A stretch of DNA of 18,585 nucleotides from an uncultured Flavobacteriaceae bacterium (GCA_913020685.1 CAJWAY010000013.1:1-18585), one strand, 5' to 3'; positions 1 to 7,737 are shown, counted from the stretch's first letter. Numbers and translations are program-made. The notes: generated from the letters alone by a model not told the origin.

Positions 1-100
1 TAGGGTAAGGAAATTATCGTGATTAAACCTAATCAAGCTTTTTTTTTCAAATATAAAACAAAGAAAAAACAAATAATTTCATTAGGGTAGCACTTGATGT

Positions 101-108
101 TATCTTTG
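101..108 (+). promoter_or_regulatory. Bacteroidota -7 promoter box for gltX
   Basis: TATCTTTG matches the Bacteroidota sigma-A -7 consensus TAnnTTTG exactly. It lies 12 nt before the ATG at 121. A TTTC at 77-80, 20 nt upstream, could be a degenerate -33 element (consensus TTTG). A start 5-7 nt after the box would leave a leader of only about 5-7 nt. The box falls inside the in-frame upstream extension of gltX, which argues against earlier start codons. Confidence 0.6.
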
Positions 109-120
109 ACAAAAAAAAGA

Positions 121-1605
121 ATGAGTATTCGTGTTAGATTTGCTCCCAGCCCAACTGGTCCACTTCATATTGGAGGAATTCGGACCGCTTTATACAATTA
201 CCTTTTTGCTAAACAAAACAAAGGCCGCTTGATACTGAGAATTGAAGATACCGACCAAAACCGAATAGTCGAGAATGCGGAGTCATACATTGAAGATGCA
301 TTAAGCTGGTGTGGGCTTGTGCCTGATGAGAGCCCCTCAAAACCGGGAAATTTTGGTCCCTACCGCCAAAGCGAAAGAAAACATGTTTATCAAGATCATA
401 TTGAAAAGCTAGTTAAGGAAGGAAAAGCCTATTACGCTTTTGATACCCCTGAGGAATTATCCAAGATAAGAGAGGATTACGAAATACGAAAGGAAACATT
501 CAAGTATGGAGCAGAAAACAGAATGACCCTTAACAATTCACTCAACCTACCCGAAGAGACAGTTAAGAAGTTAGTAAACGAAAGTCCATATGTTGTGAGA
601 CTTAGGGTGGATAAAGGAAAAACTATAAAGGTAAAAGATAGAGTGAGAGGTTATATTGAGATAAATAGTGGAGAGGTTGACGACAAAATCTTAATTAAAG
701 CTGATGGCATGCCTACTTATCATTTTGCAAATGTAATTGATGATCATTTGATGAAAATCACACATGTAATTAGGGGAGAAGAATGGTTACCATCACTTGC
801 TGTGCATCAGTTGATTTATGATGCTTTTGATTGGATAGCGCCAGAGTTTATGCATTTACCATTAATCTTAAAACCGCAAGGAAAGGGTAAACTGTCCAAA
901 AGAGATGGAGAAAAATTGGGATTCCCTGTTTTTCCTTTGGCCTGGGAAGGATCAGAGGGATTTAAAGAAAAGGGGTTTTTGCCCGAGGCACTTATGAACT
1001 ATTTGGCTTTTTTGGGATGGAATCCGGGAACGAATGAAGAAATTTTTAATATGGATAAATTATTGAGTGTTTTTGACACTGAAAAGATTCAAAAGGGTGG
1101 TGCTAAATTCGATTTTGAAAAAGCAAAGTGGTTCAACCATAAATTTTTGGAGTCTACAGACCAAAAAATCATTTTCGAGCATTTTCCCGAGTTTTTAGAA
1201 TGCCTTCCGGTCTCGTGGTCACAAAAAAAAAGAAACGCCGTCTACAGTGTTCTGAAAGATCGATTGTTTTTGCTCGAGGACCTAAAAAGCTTATCTTTAA
1301 TTTTTTTGGAAGACCCATCTGAATATGATTCCAAAGTATTGAGCAAAATTCAAAAAAACAACCCAAAAAAAATTGTGGCACAGTTTTGCAAAATGGCTAA
1401 AGAAGAAGTATCTATTAAAGATTGGAAATCCAAAATTCACAAATGGAATAAAAATGAAAAACTACCTTTTGGAGTAATCATGCAAAGTTTGCGTTTGGCA
1501 ATTATCGGTAACTTGAAAGGGCCAGATATTTTTGATGTTTGCGAGATCCTTGGAAATCAAGTAACTTTAAGAAGGCTTGAAAAGTTTTATCACCACCAAA
1601 ATTAA
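121..1605 (+). CDS. gltX: glutamate--tRNA ligase (GluRS)
   Basis: Class I aminoacyl-tRNA synthetase that charges tRNA-Glu with glutamate in the cytoplasm. The 494-aa protein opens with the catalytic signature FAPSPTGPLHIGG (HIGG at residues 16-19) and carries the second ATP-binding motif as KLSKR at residues 257-261, followed by DGEKLGFPVFPL, a form typical of Bacteroidota GluRS. The C-terminal third is the anticodon-binding helical domain. The length is normal for the family. The reading frame stays open to a TTG at 94 and an ATG at 97, but the conserved N-terminus begins at ATG 121 (MSIRVRFAPSPTG) and an exact promoter box lies between, so 121 is chosen. The SPFH gene follows after 6 nt and is probably co-transcribed. 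Because a GlnRS is encoded nearby, this enzyme is inferred to be tRNA-Glu specific (discriminating); residues deciding that were not analysed. Confidence 0.97.
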   Translation: MSIRVRFAPSPTGPLHIGGIRTALYNYLFAKQNKGRLILRIEDTDQNRIVENAESYIEDALSWCGLVPDESPSKPGNFGPYRQSERKHVYQDHIEKLVKEGKAYYAFDTPEELSKIREDYEIRKETFKYGAENRMTLNNSLNLPEETVKKLVNESPYVVRLRVDKGKTIKVKDRVRGYIEINSGEVDDKILIKADGMPTYHFANVIDDHLMKITHVIRGEEWLPSLAVHQLIYDAFDWIAPEFMHLPLILKPQGKGKLSKRDGEKLGFPVFPLAWEGSEGFKEKGFLPEALMNYLAFLGWNPGTNEEIFNMDKLLSVFDTEKIQKGGAKFDFEKAKWFNHKFLESTDQKIIFEHFPEFLECLPVSWSQKKRNAVYSVLKDRLFLLEDLKSLSLIFLEDPSEYDSKVLSKIQKNNPKKIVAQFCKMAKEEVSIKDWKSKIHKWNKNEKLPFGVIMQSLRLAIIGNLKGPDIFDVCEILGNQVTLRRLEKFYHHQN

Positions 1606-1611
1606 TAAATT

Positions 1612-2553
1612 ATGGATCTAACCACTTATGTAATTATATTTATAATCCTCCTTTTGCTGATCTCGGGGATCTTCGTCGTAAAACAACAGACTTCTGCAGT
1701 AATTGAAAGGTTTGGAAAATTCATTGCTATTAGGAAACCCGGATTACATTTCAAAATTCCCATTATTGACAGAATTGTAGGACGGGTTAGTTTAAGGATA
1801 CTTCAATTAGATGTAATTGTAGAAACTAAGACCAAAGACGATGTTTTTGTAAAGCTTAAAGTCTCTGTTCAGTATAAGATTCTACCCAATAATGTCTATG
1901 ATGCCTTTTATAAACTTGACTTTCCCCAAGACCAAATTACCTCCTATGTGTTTGATGTTGTAAGAGCAGTTGTCCCAAAAATGCGGCTAGACGACGTTTT
2001 CGAGAAGAAAGATGAAATTGCTAACGCAGTTAAAGGAGAGTTAAATGATGCTATGGTAAACTATGGTTACGACATCATCAAAGCACTTGTAACAGATATA
2101 GACCCCGATGGTGAAGTAAAAACAGCCATGAACAAGATAAATGCCGCGGAACGACAAAAGATCGCTGCTCAGTACGAGGGTGATGCTGCAAGAATTTTGA
2201 TTGTCGAAAAGGCTAAGGCAGAGGCAGAAAGCAAAAGACTTCAGGGACAGGGAATTGCTGATCAGAGAAGGGAGATTGCCAGGGGGCTAGAAGAGTCAGT
2301 TGATGTACTGAACAATGTGGGAATCAATTCTCAAGAAGCGTCAGCCCTTATAGTTGTTACTCAACACTATGACACGCTACAATCCATAGGTGAAGAAACT
2401 AATAGTAACCTTATTCTTCTACCCAACTCTCCCCAAGCAGGAAGTGATATGTTAAACAATATGGTTGCGTCTTTTACTGCGAGCAATCAAATTGGAGAAG
2501 CAATGAAATTAGAAAATGAAAAGAAACAGAACAAACCAAATACAGATGAATAA
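1612..2553 (+). CDS. SPFH/band 7 (stomatin/slipin-like) membrane protein
   Basis: Membrane-anchored scaffold protein of the stomatin/prohibitin/flotillin/HflK-C superfamily, thought to organise membrane microdomains or control membrane proteases; no specific partner can be read from the sequence. The 313-aa protein has one N-terminal hydrophobic helix (about residues 6-24), then the SPFH core starting at QQTSAVIERFGKF with the family-typical RKPGLHFKIPIIDRI, and an Ala/Glu/Lys/Gln-rich coiled coil at about 185-240 (AERQKIAAQYEGDAARI). The tail is polar and ends in a charged Lys/Asn stretch. It starts 6 nt after gltX, so the two are probably one transcript. No NfeD-like partner gene is adjacent; the next gene, glnS, is convergent, with stop codons 2 nt apart. 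The family assignment is firm; the physiological role is unknown. Confidence 0.93.
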   Translation: MDLTTYVIIFIILLLLISGIFVVKQQTSAVIERFGKFIAIRKPGLHFKIPIIDRIVGRVSLRILQLDVIVETKTKDDVFVKLKVSVQYKILPNNVYDAFYKLDFPQDQITSYVFDVVRAVVPKMRLDDVFEKKDEIANAVKGELNDAMVNYGYDIIKALVTDIDPDGEVKTAMNKINAAERQKIAAQYEGDAARILIVEKAKAEAESKRLQGQGIADQRREIARGLEESVDVLNNVGINSQEASALIVVTQHYDTLQSIGEETNSNLILLPNSPQAGSDMLNNMVASFTASNQIGEAMKLENEKKQNKPNTDE

Positions 2554-2555
2554 GC

Positions 2556-4223
2556 TTAACTTTTTTTCCAAGTATCCCTGAGGCCGACAGTTTTATTGAA
2601 GATTAAAACATCGTCAGCTGTTTTATTTTCCAAAATAAAGTAACCTAAGCGTTGAAACTGAAATCTTTCCCCCTCTGATGCATTAGCCACTCCGGGTTCA
2701 ATAAAACCTTTTGTTTGACTTAAGGAATCCGGATTTATAAACCGAGTAGGACTTTCATCCTTGTTTTTGTCGGGCTCTTCAACTGAAAAAAGTCTGTCGT
2801 AAATATTAACTATTATTGGTTGTGCGTGTTCTTTGGATACCCAATGCAAGGTTCCTTTCACTTTTCTCAGACTCTCTTCTGTCCCTGAACCGCTTCTACT
2901 CAATGGGTCGTAACTACAAATAATCTCAATTACCTTACCATTATCGTCTTTTAATATTTTTTCTGCTTTGATGATATATGCATTCTTTAATCTAACTTCT
3001 TTGCCGAGGGTCAGTCTAAAAAACTTTCGATTAGCCTCTTCTTTAAAATCCTCTCTTTCTATAAATAAAGTTCTAGAAAACGGAATTTCTCTAAATCCTG
3101 CTTTATCATCCTCGGGGTTGTTCTCCGCCTTTAACATTTCAGTTTGCCCATCAGGGTAGTTTTTGATAGTAAGTTTGACTGGGTTTATAACAGCCATTAC
3201 CCTTGGAACAATCTTGTTCAAATGATCCCTAACACAAAATTCCAAAAGGGAAACGTCAATAATATTTTCCCTTTTGGCTACTCCTGCTGTGTTAACAAAG
3301 TTATTTAAGGATTCAGGGGTATAGCCTCTTCTTCTCAGTCCACTTATGGTGGGCATTCTAGGGTCATCCCATCCAGACACATAAGATTGTTCAATCAGTG
3401 CTTTTAATTTTCTCTTACTCATTATTGTGTAAGAAAGGTTCAGCCTTGCAAACTCTCTTTGCTTGGGTCGGATTGAATCCAGTGGGGATAGTGAATCAAG
3501 AAACCAATCATATAGGTCACGGTGAGGCTTAAATTCCAATGAACACAATGAGTGGCTGATCTGTTCTATAAAGTCTGACTCTCCATGTGTCCAGTCATAC
3601 ATCGGATAGATGCACCAGTCGTCTTTTGTTCGATGGTGTGTTTTGTATAATATTCGGTACATAACGGGATCCCTAAGGAGCATATTAGCAGAGGTCATAT
3701 CAATTTTCGCTCTAAGTACATGAGCCCCTTCCTTGTGTTTTCCTTCCCGCATCTCTCTGAAAAGAAGTAAATTTTCATCAACTGAACGATTGCGATAGGG
3801 ACTGTTTGTGCCTGGCTTGTTTGGCGTACCCTTTTGATCTGATATTTCGTGAGAAGTTTGCGAGTCAACATATGCTAAGCCCTTTTTTATCAATTGCTTA
3901 GACCATTCGTAAAGCTGGGGAAAATAATCTGATGCATAACATTCTTTGTCCCATTTGAATCCCAGCCACTCTATGTCCCTCTTTATCGCCTCTACATATT
4001 GGCTTTCCTCCTTAGCAGGATTAGTGTCGTCAAACCTTAAGTTTACTGGTGCTTTATATCTTTTACCCAAATTAAAATTTAGGCAAATAGCTTTAACATG
4101 CCCAATATGAAGGTATCCATTTGGCTCGGGAGGAAACCTAAACCTCAAAAGCTTTGGAGACAGTCCTGAAGTTAAATCCTCTTCTATGATGTGTTCAATA
4201 AAGTTTAGGGTCTTTTTTGACAT
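2556..4223 (-). CDS. glnS: glutamine--tRNA ligase (GlnRS)
   Basis: Class I synthetase that directly forms Gln-tRNA(Gln). The 555-aa protein contains RFPPEPNGYLHIGHVK with HIGH at residues 39-42, the motif FDDTNPAKE shortly after, and the second signature as IMSKRK (MSKRK at 268-272). The C-terminal half has the beta-barrel anticodon-binding region expected for GlnRS and ends near GLRDTWKK. The frame stays open upstream to a TTG at 4331, but that 36-residue hydrophobic extension would overlap the start of folB and contains the promoter; the family-like N-terminus MSKKTLNFIEHII starts at 4223. Bacterial GlnRS is restricted to some lineages (it is thought to derive from eukaryotes), so its presence implies direct charging of tRNA-Gln, not the GatCAB route. 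It is divergent from folB and convergent with the SPFH gene. Confidence 0.97.
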   Translation of the reverse strand: MSKKTLNFIEHIIEEDLTSGLSPKLLRFRFPPEPNGYLHIGHVKAICLNFNLGKRYKAPVNLRFDDTNPAKEESQYVEAIKRDIEWLGFKWDKECYASDYFPQLYEWSKQLIKKGLAYVDSQTSHEISDQKGTPNKPGTNSPYRNRSVDENLLLFREMREGKHKEGAHVLRAKIDMTSANMLLRDPVMYRILYKTHHRTKDDWCIYPMYDWTHGESDFIEQISHSLCSLEFKPHRDLYDWFLDSLSPLDSIRPKQREFARLNLSYTIMSKRKLKALIEQSYVSGWDDPRMPTISGLRRRGYTPESLNNFVNTAGVAKRENIIDVSLLEFCVRDHLNKIVPRVMAVINPVKLTIKNYPDGQTEMLKAENNPEDDKAGFREIPFSRTLFIEREDFKEEANRKFFRLTLGKEVRLKNAYIIKAEKILKDDNGKVIEIICSYDPLSRSGSGTEESLRKVKGTLHWVSKEHAQPIIVNIYDRLFSVEEPDKNKDESPTRFINPDSLSQTKGFIEPGVANASEGERFQFQRLGYFILENKTADDVLIFNKTVGLRDTWKKS

Positions 4224-4235
4224 CTTATATTTTAT

Positions 4236-4243
4236 CAAAGATA
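4236..4243 (-). promoter_or_regulatory. Bacteroidota -7 promoter box for glnS
   Basis: Read on the minus strand, TATCTTTG matches TAnnTTTG exactly and sits 12 nt before the glnS ATG at 4223. Both the octamer and the spacing are the same as at gltX. No clear TTTG -33 element is visible. Confidence 0.55.
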
Positions 4244-4280
4244 TTAAAAGCTTATTTTTAAAATATAAATAGAGCGTTAT

Positions 4281-4288
4281 TATATTTA
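4281..4288 (+). promoter_or_regulatory. probable -7 box for folB
   Basis: TATATTTA differs from TAnnTTTG only at the last base and ends 11 nt before the folB ATG at 4300. It lies in the short divergent glnS/folB spacer, which must hold promoters for both genes. Confidence 0.35.
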
Positions 4289-4299
4289 CGGAAAAGTCG

Positions 4300-4668
4300 A
4301 TGATGGGAAAAATAATTCTAAAGGACATCAAAGTCTATGCGTTCCATGGGTGTATGGAAGAGGAAGAGCTCATTGGGAGTGACTATATTGTCAACCTAGA
4401 AGTAGAAACTGATATGCACCAGCCTGCTAACTCAGACTTGCTTGAAGATGCGGTGGATTATGTTCTGCTAAACGGTATAGTAAAAGAAGAAATGTTGATT
4501 CGGTCACGCTTGTTAGAGCATATAGCTCAACGCATAATTGACAGAATATTAAAACAGTTTCCTATGGTGAAAAATGTGGAGGTTAAGGTTGCTAAACAAA
4601 ACCCACCTATTGGTGGGGATGTAAAAGAAGTCTGCGTTAGTATAAAAGGATTAAAGACCAGGGGTTAG
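4300..4668 (+). CDS. folB: dihydroneopterin aldolase
   Basis: Folate biosynthesis enzyme that splits 7,8-dihydroneopterin into 6-hydroxymethyl-7,8-dihydropterin and glycolaldehyde. At 122 aa it has the usual length of this small single-domain T-fold protein, which works as an oligomer. Visible family features are KDIKVYAFHGC near the N-terminus, SDYIVNLEVE, DAVDYV, the segment RLLEHIAQRI with the expected active-site glutamate (E73), and VEVKVAKQNPPIGG with the conserved lysine (K99). Two consecutive ATGs (4300 and 4303) are possible starts. It stands alone between divergent glnS and tRNA-Cys; no other folate genes are nearby. Assignment is based on these conserved segments and on size. Confidence 0.93.
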   Translation: MMGKIILKDIKVYAFHGCMEEEELIGSDYIVNLEVETDMHQPANSDLLEDAVDYVLLNGIVKEEMLIRSRLLEHIAQRIIDRILKQFPMVKNVEVKVAKQNPPIGGDVKEVCVSIKGLKTRG

Positions 4669-4685
4669 AAAAAATTAAAAATTAT

Positions 4686-4693
4686 TACTTTTG
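4686..4693 (+). promoter_or_regulatory. Bacteroidota -7 promoter box for tRNA-Cys
   Basis: TACTTTTG matches TAnnTTTG exactly and ends 6 nt before the mature 5' end of tRNA-Cys. It lies in the 31-nt gap after the folB stop, so the tRNA can be transcribed independently. Initiation 5-7 nt after the box would place the start almost at nucleotide 1 of the tRNA. Confidence 0.6.
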
Positions 4694-4699
4694 CCGCAT

Positions 4700-4770
4700 G
4701 GCATCGTGGCCGAGTGGCTAGGCAGAGCTCTGCAAAAGCTTGTACAGCGGTTCGAATCCGCTCGATGCCT
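4700..4770 (+). tRNA. tRNA-Cys(GCA)
   Basis: The sequence folds into a full cloverleaf of 71 nt. The acceptor stem is GGCATCG (4700-4706) with CGATGCC (4763-4769). The D arm is GCC/GGC (4709-4711, 4721-4723). The anticodon stem is GAGCT (4725-4729) with AGCTT (4737-4741), closed by one G-U pair. The seven-base loop holds anticodon GCA at 4732-4734. The T arm is AGCGG/CCGCT around TTCGAAT (4751-4757), and the variable loop has 4 nt. The discriminator base is T (U73), which CysRS requires. CCA is not encoded and must be added after transcription. Confidence 0.98.
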
Positions 4771-4796
4771 CTTCTTTATTATTACACACAGAGGTT

Positions 4797-5510
4797 TTAT
4801 TTCATTTCAAATATCTGACCTCCTATTGCTTTTTTTGTGACCACTTTCATAGGATTGCCGTATGTTCTAATTATTCCTCCTGCGGTCACTTTAGCTTCTA
4901 AAAGTTTACTTGCATATACATAAGCCATGCCGCCTGCTGTTACATTAACTTTGGTTTGTTCGCTTTTAAAAAGTTCTGCTTCGCACGCACCCCCACTGCT
5001 TACTGATAATCTATGCGCGGTTGATTTTCCTGAAAGAAAAAGTTTACCTCCTGTGCTTACTGTTGAAGTTAGTTTTTCTCCTTCGAATTTGAAATTCATA
5101 GAAGATCCTTCTTGCACTTTTAAAGAAATGCTGGTCTGACGATAAGTGCTGTCTGCTTTTAAACTTGCTCCTTGATACAATGAAATTTCATCTAATAGCC
5201 CTGTGTGGTATACTTCAACATAGGTAAAAGTGGGGTTAAAAATATGTTCCAATGAATGTCTAATTTTGAGCGTTTGTCCTTTAATTTTTGCTACTACATC
5301 CATTCGGTCTTCTCCGCTAATCAATAGCTTATTTACATCTGATGGTACGAGTTTTACCTCTATGCCTGAATAAACTTTTAAGTTTATAAAATCTTTAATA
5401 TTCAGTTGTCTTTCATAATTTGAATTCTTTTGTGGGTCTAGTTCTTGTGCTAAAACTAAATTAGACAAGGCCATTATAAAAGTTAAACATATAAAAGAAG
5501 GTCGAAGCAT
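4797..5510 (-). CDS. GIN-domain (DUF2807) exported protein
   Basis: Secreted or surface protein of the Bacteroidota head-GIN (DUF2807) family, often labelled putative autotransporter adhesin; its function is not established. From ATG 5510 the product is 237 aa with a clear signal peptide (MLRPSFICLTFIMALSNLVLA, then Q). The mature part begins RQLNIKDFINLKVYSGIEVKL, the family's usual opening, followed by short beta-rich repeats with many Gly/Ser turns (for example STGGKLFLSG, SSGGACEAEL, TAGGMAYVYA, TAGGIIRTYG), consistent with a beta-solenoid. A TTG at 5534 is also in frame, but the signal peptide fits 5510, and an exact promoter box overlaps that TTG. It lies downstream of rnr on the same strand and ends 26 nt from the convergent tRNA-Cys. 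Confidence 0.85.
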   Translation of the reverse strand: MLRPSFICLTFIMALSNLVLAQELDPQKNSNYERQLNIKDFINLKVYSGIEVKLVPSDVNKLLISGEDRMDVVAKIKGQTLKIRHSLEHIFNPTFTYVEVYHTGLLDEISLYQGASLKADSTYRQTSISLKVQEGSSMNFKFEGEKLTSTVSTGGKLFLSGKSTAHRLSVSSGGACEAELFKSEQTKVNVTAGGMAYVYASKLLEAKVTAGGIIRTYGNPMKVVTKKAIGGQIFEMK

Positions 5511-5531
5511 GTTTATTTTGTTGAGTTCACT

Positions 5532-5539
5532 CAAAATTA
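5532..5539 (-). promoter_or_regulatory. -7-like box before the GIN-domain gene
   Basis: On the minus strand TAATTTTG matches TAnnTTTG exactly. It lies between the rnr stop (5550) and the ATG at 5510, 21 nt before that ATG, so the GIN-domain gene may have its own promoter in addition to rnr read-through. The location in a short AT-rich gap makes a chance match possible. Confidence 0.4.
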
Positions 5540-5549
5540 ATTATTCTTT

Positions 5550-7712
5550 TTATTCTCCTAAAATAAAATCCAATTGTCTTTTAACAAGATCTGCCTTTTT
5601 TACTACAACATTAACTGGATCTCCCAATTGATAAATTTTATTTGTTCTCTCTCCTACGAGGCTATGAGTCTTTTCATTATAAATGAAATAATCTCCTTGT
5701 AATTCAGACATTTTTACGAGACCCTCACATTTATTCTCAATGATTTCTACATATATTCCTCGGTCTGTAACACCAGAAATTACCCCCTCAAAGACCTGAT
5801 TAATTTTTTCTAACATAAACTTCACCTGCATATATTTTATAGAATCTCTTTCTGCTTTTGTGGCCAACTGTTCTTTATTGGACGCATGAATACATGACTC
5901 TTTAAGCGAAAGTGTGTTAATTCCTTGGTCTCCAAGTAAATAAAATTCTAATAATCTATGAACTAAAATATCCGGGTACCTTCTTATGGGAGAGGTAAAG
6001 TGAGTATAGTAATCCAGTGCCAGGCCGTAATGTCCTATGTTGTCAACTGTATATTCTGCTTTGCTCATACATCTAATAGCTAGTGTATCTATAAGTTCTT
6101 GTTCCCTTTTTCCATGGGTATCTTTAAGTAAGTTGTTGAGAGAAGTATTGATTTGTTTGGATTCAAGATTAAAATTATATCCTAATTTGTTTGCAATGGT
6201 TTTTAAATTCATCAGTTTATCCTGATCTGGTAAATCGTGAACCCTGTAGACAAAGGTTTTTTTTGGTTTATATTTTCCGATGAACTCCGCTACTCTTTTG
6301 TTGGCTAAAAGCATATATTCTTCCACTAATTTATGAGCATCTTTCGAACTCTTAAAAAAAATACTTTCTGGATTATTTTCATGATCCAAATTAAATTTAA
6401 CTTCCACTCGGTCAAAAGAAAGTGCTCCATTAGACATTCTTTTTTTTCGTAATATTTTGGCGAAATGATCCAGTTTTTGGAGGGCTGCTAAAATCTCATT
6501 GGATACTGAATATTCTTTTTGGGTTAAAGATACATCAGCAGTTACTGTTTTACCTCCACTGTCCAAAATACATTGAACTTCTTCGTAGGAAAATCTATGG
6601 TCTGAAAGTATTACGGTTTTCCCAAACCACTCTTTTTCTATTTCCATTCTTTCATTTACTGTAAAAACGGCAGAAAAAGTATATTTCTCTTCCTGAGGCC
6701 TAAGAGAACAGGCTCTGTTTGATAAAATTTCTGGTAGCATGGGAACAACTCGGTCAACTAGATAAACAGATGTAGCCCTATTATATGCTTCTAAGTCAAG
6801 AATACTCTCAGGTTTAACATAGTGTGATACATCTGCAATATGAATCCCTATTTCTGTTCTTCCGTTATTCAAGGGTGTAAAGGAAAGTGCATCATCAAAA
6901 TCTTTTGCTGTTACAGGATCAATGGTAAATGTTGTTTTATTCCTAAAGTCCTTTCTTTTGGAGATTTCTTCTGGTTCTATTTCTAAATTTAGTTGTTGAG
7001 CAAAATCCTCTACTTCAGGAGGGAAAGCATTCGGGAATCCATACTCAAACATGATTGCATGCATTTCTGTATTTAGCTCTCCCGGTTTACCTAATGATTT
7101 TATAATTTTACCAAAGGGGGATGATGCCCTTTTTGGCCAATCCTTGAAACGAACCACAACCTTGTCACCATCATCAAAATCTTTTATTTCTTCTTTTTCG
7201 ATAAAAAAGTCAGTAGGCATTCTAGTACCACGCATATTTACAAACCCAAAGTCTTTTTTTTTCTCAAGAATACCTACATAATCCTGTGTGGTTCTTTCCA
7301 ATACCTCTACAACCTCTCCTTCTTTTTTTCCATTGTTTCTTTTTTTAATTTGATAAACTAAAACCCTATCTCCATCAAGTGATCTATTGGTGTTTCTACG
7401 GGCAATAAAAATATCTTCTTCTTTTTCAAATACATGAAGATAAGCATTACCCGACATTGTCATTTCAATGATCCCTTCTACGAAGTCTTTATTATCCAAA
7501 ATAAAAACATACTTACCTGGACTCTTTTGATCTATAATTTTAAAAGCATTGAGTTCCCCCATAGCTTTGATTACCGAATTTCTTTTTTGGGTATCTTTAA
7601 TTTTAAGCTTTGAAGCAATTTGTTTGTAATTGAATAATTTTCCAGGATTTTCTTTAAAAATATTAAGAACTTTTCCCCTAATATTTCTGTCCGATTTTTT
7701 CTTTTTTGACAT
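5550..7712 (-). CDS. rnr: ribonuclease R (3'-5' exoribonuclease)
   Basis: Processive hydrolytic 3'-5' exoribonuclease of the RNase II/R family that degrades structured RNA and acts in RNA quality control. The 720-aa protein has the RNase R order: an N-terminal winged-helix segment (about 10-60, FNYKQIASKLKIK), cold-shock-type OB regions (about 75-205), the RNB catalytic domain, and a C-terminal S1 domain (about 640-717, EGVISGVTDRGIYVEI). The RNB metal cluster is seen in IDPVTAKDFDDA as D265, D271, D273 and D274, and the motif THFTSPIRRYPDILVHR is present. A TTG immediately precedes the ATG at 7712; ATG is preferred. The first residues are Lys-rich (SKKKKSDR). An exact -7 box lies upstream, and the GIN-domain gene follows 39 nt after the stop. 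Confidence 0.96.
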   Translation of the reverse strand: MSKKKKSDRNIRGKVLNIFKENPGKLFNYKQIASKLKIKDTQKRNSVIKAMGELNAFKIIDQKSPGKYVFILDNKDFVEGIIEMTMSGNAYLHVFEKEEDIFIARRNTNRSLDGDRVLVYQIKKRNNGKKEGEVVEVLERTTQDYVGILEKKKDFGFVNMRGTRMPTDFFIEKEEIKDFDDGDKVVVRFKDWPKRASSPFGKIIKSLGKPGELNTEMHAIMFEYGFPNAFPPEVEDFAQQLNLEIEPEEISKRKDFRNKTTFTIDPVTAKDFDDALSFTPLNNGRTEIGIHIADVSHYVKPESILDLEAYNRATSVYLVDRVVPMLPEILSNRACSLRPQEEKYTFSAVFTVNERMEIEKEWFGKTVILSDHRFSYEEVQCILDSGGKTVTADVSLTQKEYSVSNEILAALQKLDHFAKILRKKRMSNGALSFDRVEVKFNLDHENNPESIFFKSSKDAHKLVEEYMLLANKRVAEFIGKYKPKKTFVYRVHDLPDQDKLMNLKTIANKLGYNFNLESKQINTSLNNLLKDTHGKREQELIDTLAIRCMSKAEYTVDNIGHYGLALDYYTHFTSPIRRYPDILVHRLLEFYLLGDQGINTLSLKESCIHASNKEQLATKAERDSIKYMQVKFMLEKINQVFEGVISGVTDRGIYVEIIENKCEGLVKMSELQGDYFIYNEKTHSLVGERTNKIYQLGDPVNVVVKKADLVKRQLDFILGE

Positions 7713-7729
7713 CAAGTTTTAATCTCTTG

Positions 7730-7737
7730 CAAATTTA
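7730..7737 (-). promoter_or_regulatory. Bacteroidota -7 promoter box for rnr
   Basis: On the minus strand TAAATTTG, followed by C, matches TAnnTTTG exactly and ends 17 nt before the rnr ATG at 7712. A TTG lies 24 nt upstream of the box, somewhat far for a -33 element. Confidence 0.6.

Noticed and set aside
21..47. Hairpin-like GATTA/TAATC followed by a run of nine T
   Set aside because: The stem is only 5 bp with one G-C pair and is separated from the T run by 4 nt, too weak to call a terminator. The upstream gene is not visible.
94..120. Upstream in-frame starts (TTG 94, ATG 97) for gltX
   Set aside because: They would add nine unconserved residues and place an exact -7 promoter box inside the coding region; the family N-terminus begins at ATG 121.
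1220..1371. Long A tracts inside gltX (for example around 1221-1229 and 1364-1371)
   Set aside because: They could suggest slippage, but the frame is intact through both and such tracts are common in AT-rich genes rich in Lys codons.
4224..4331. 36-residue N-terminal extension of glnS from a TTG at 4331
   Set aside because: It overlaps the start of divergent folB, contains an exact -7 box and has no resemblance to GlnRS; the conserved start is ATG 4223.
5511..5534. TTG at 5534 as start of the GIN-domain gene
   Set aside because: The signal peptide begins properly at ATG 5510, and the TTG overlaps an exact promoter box.
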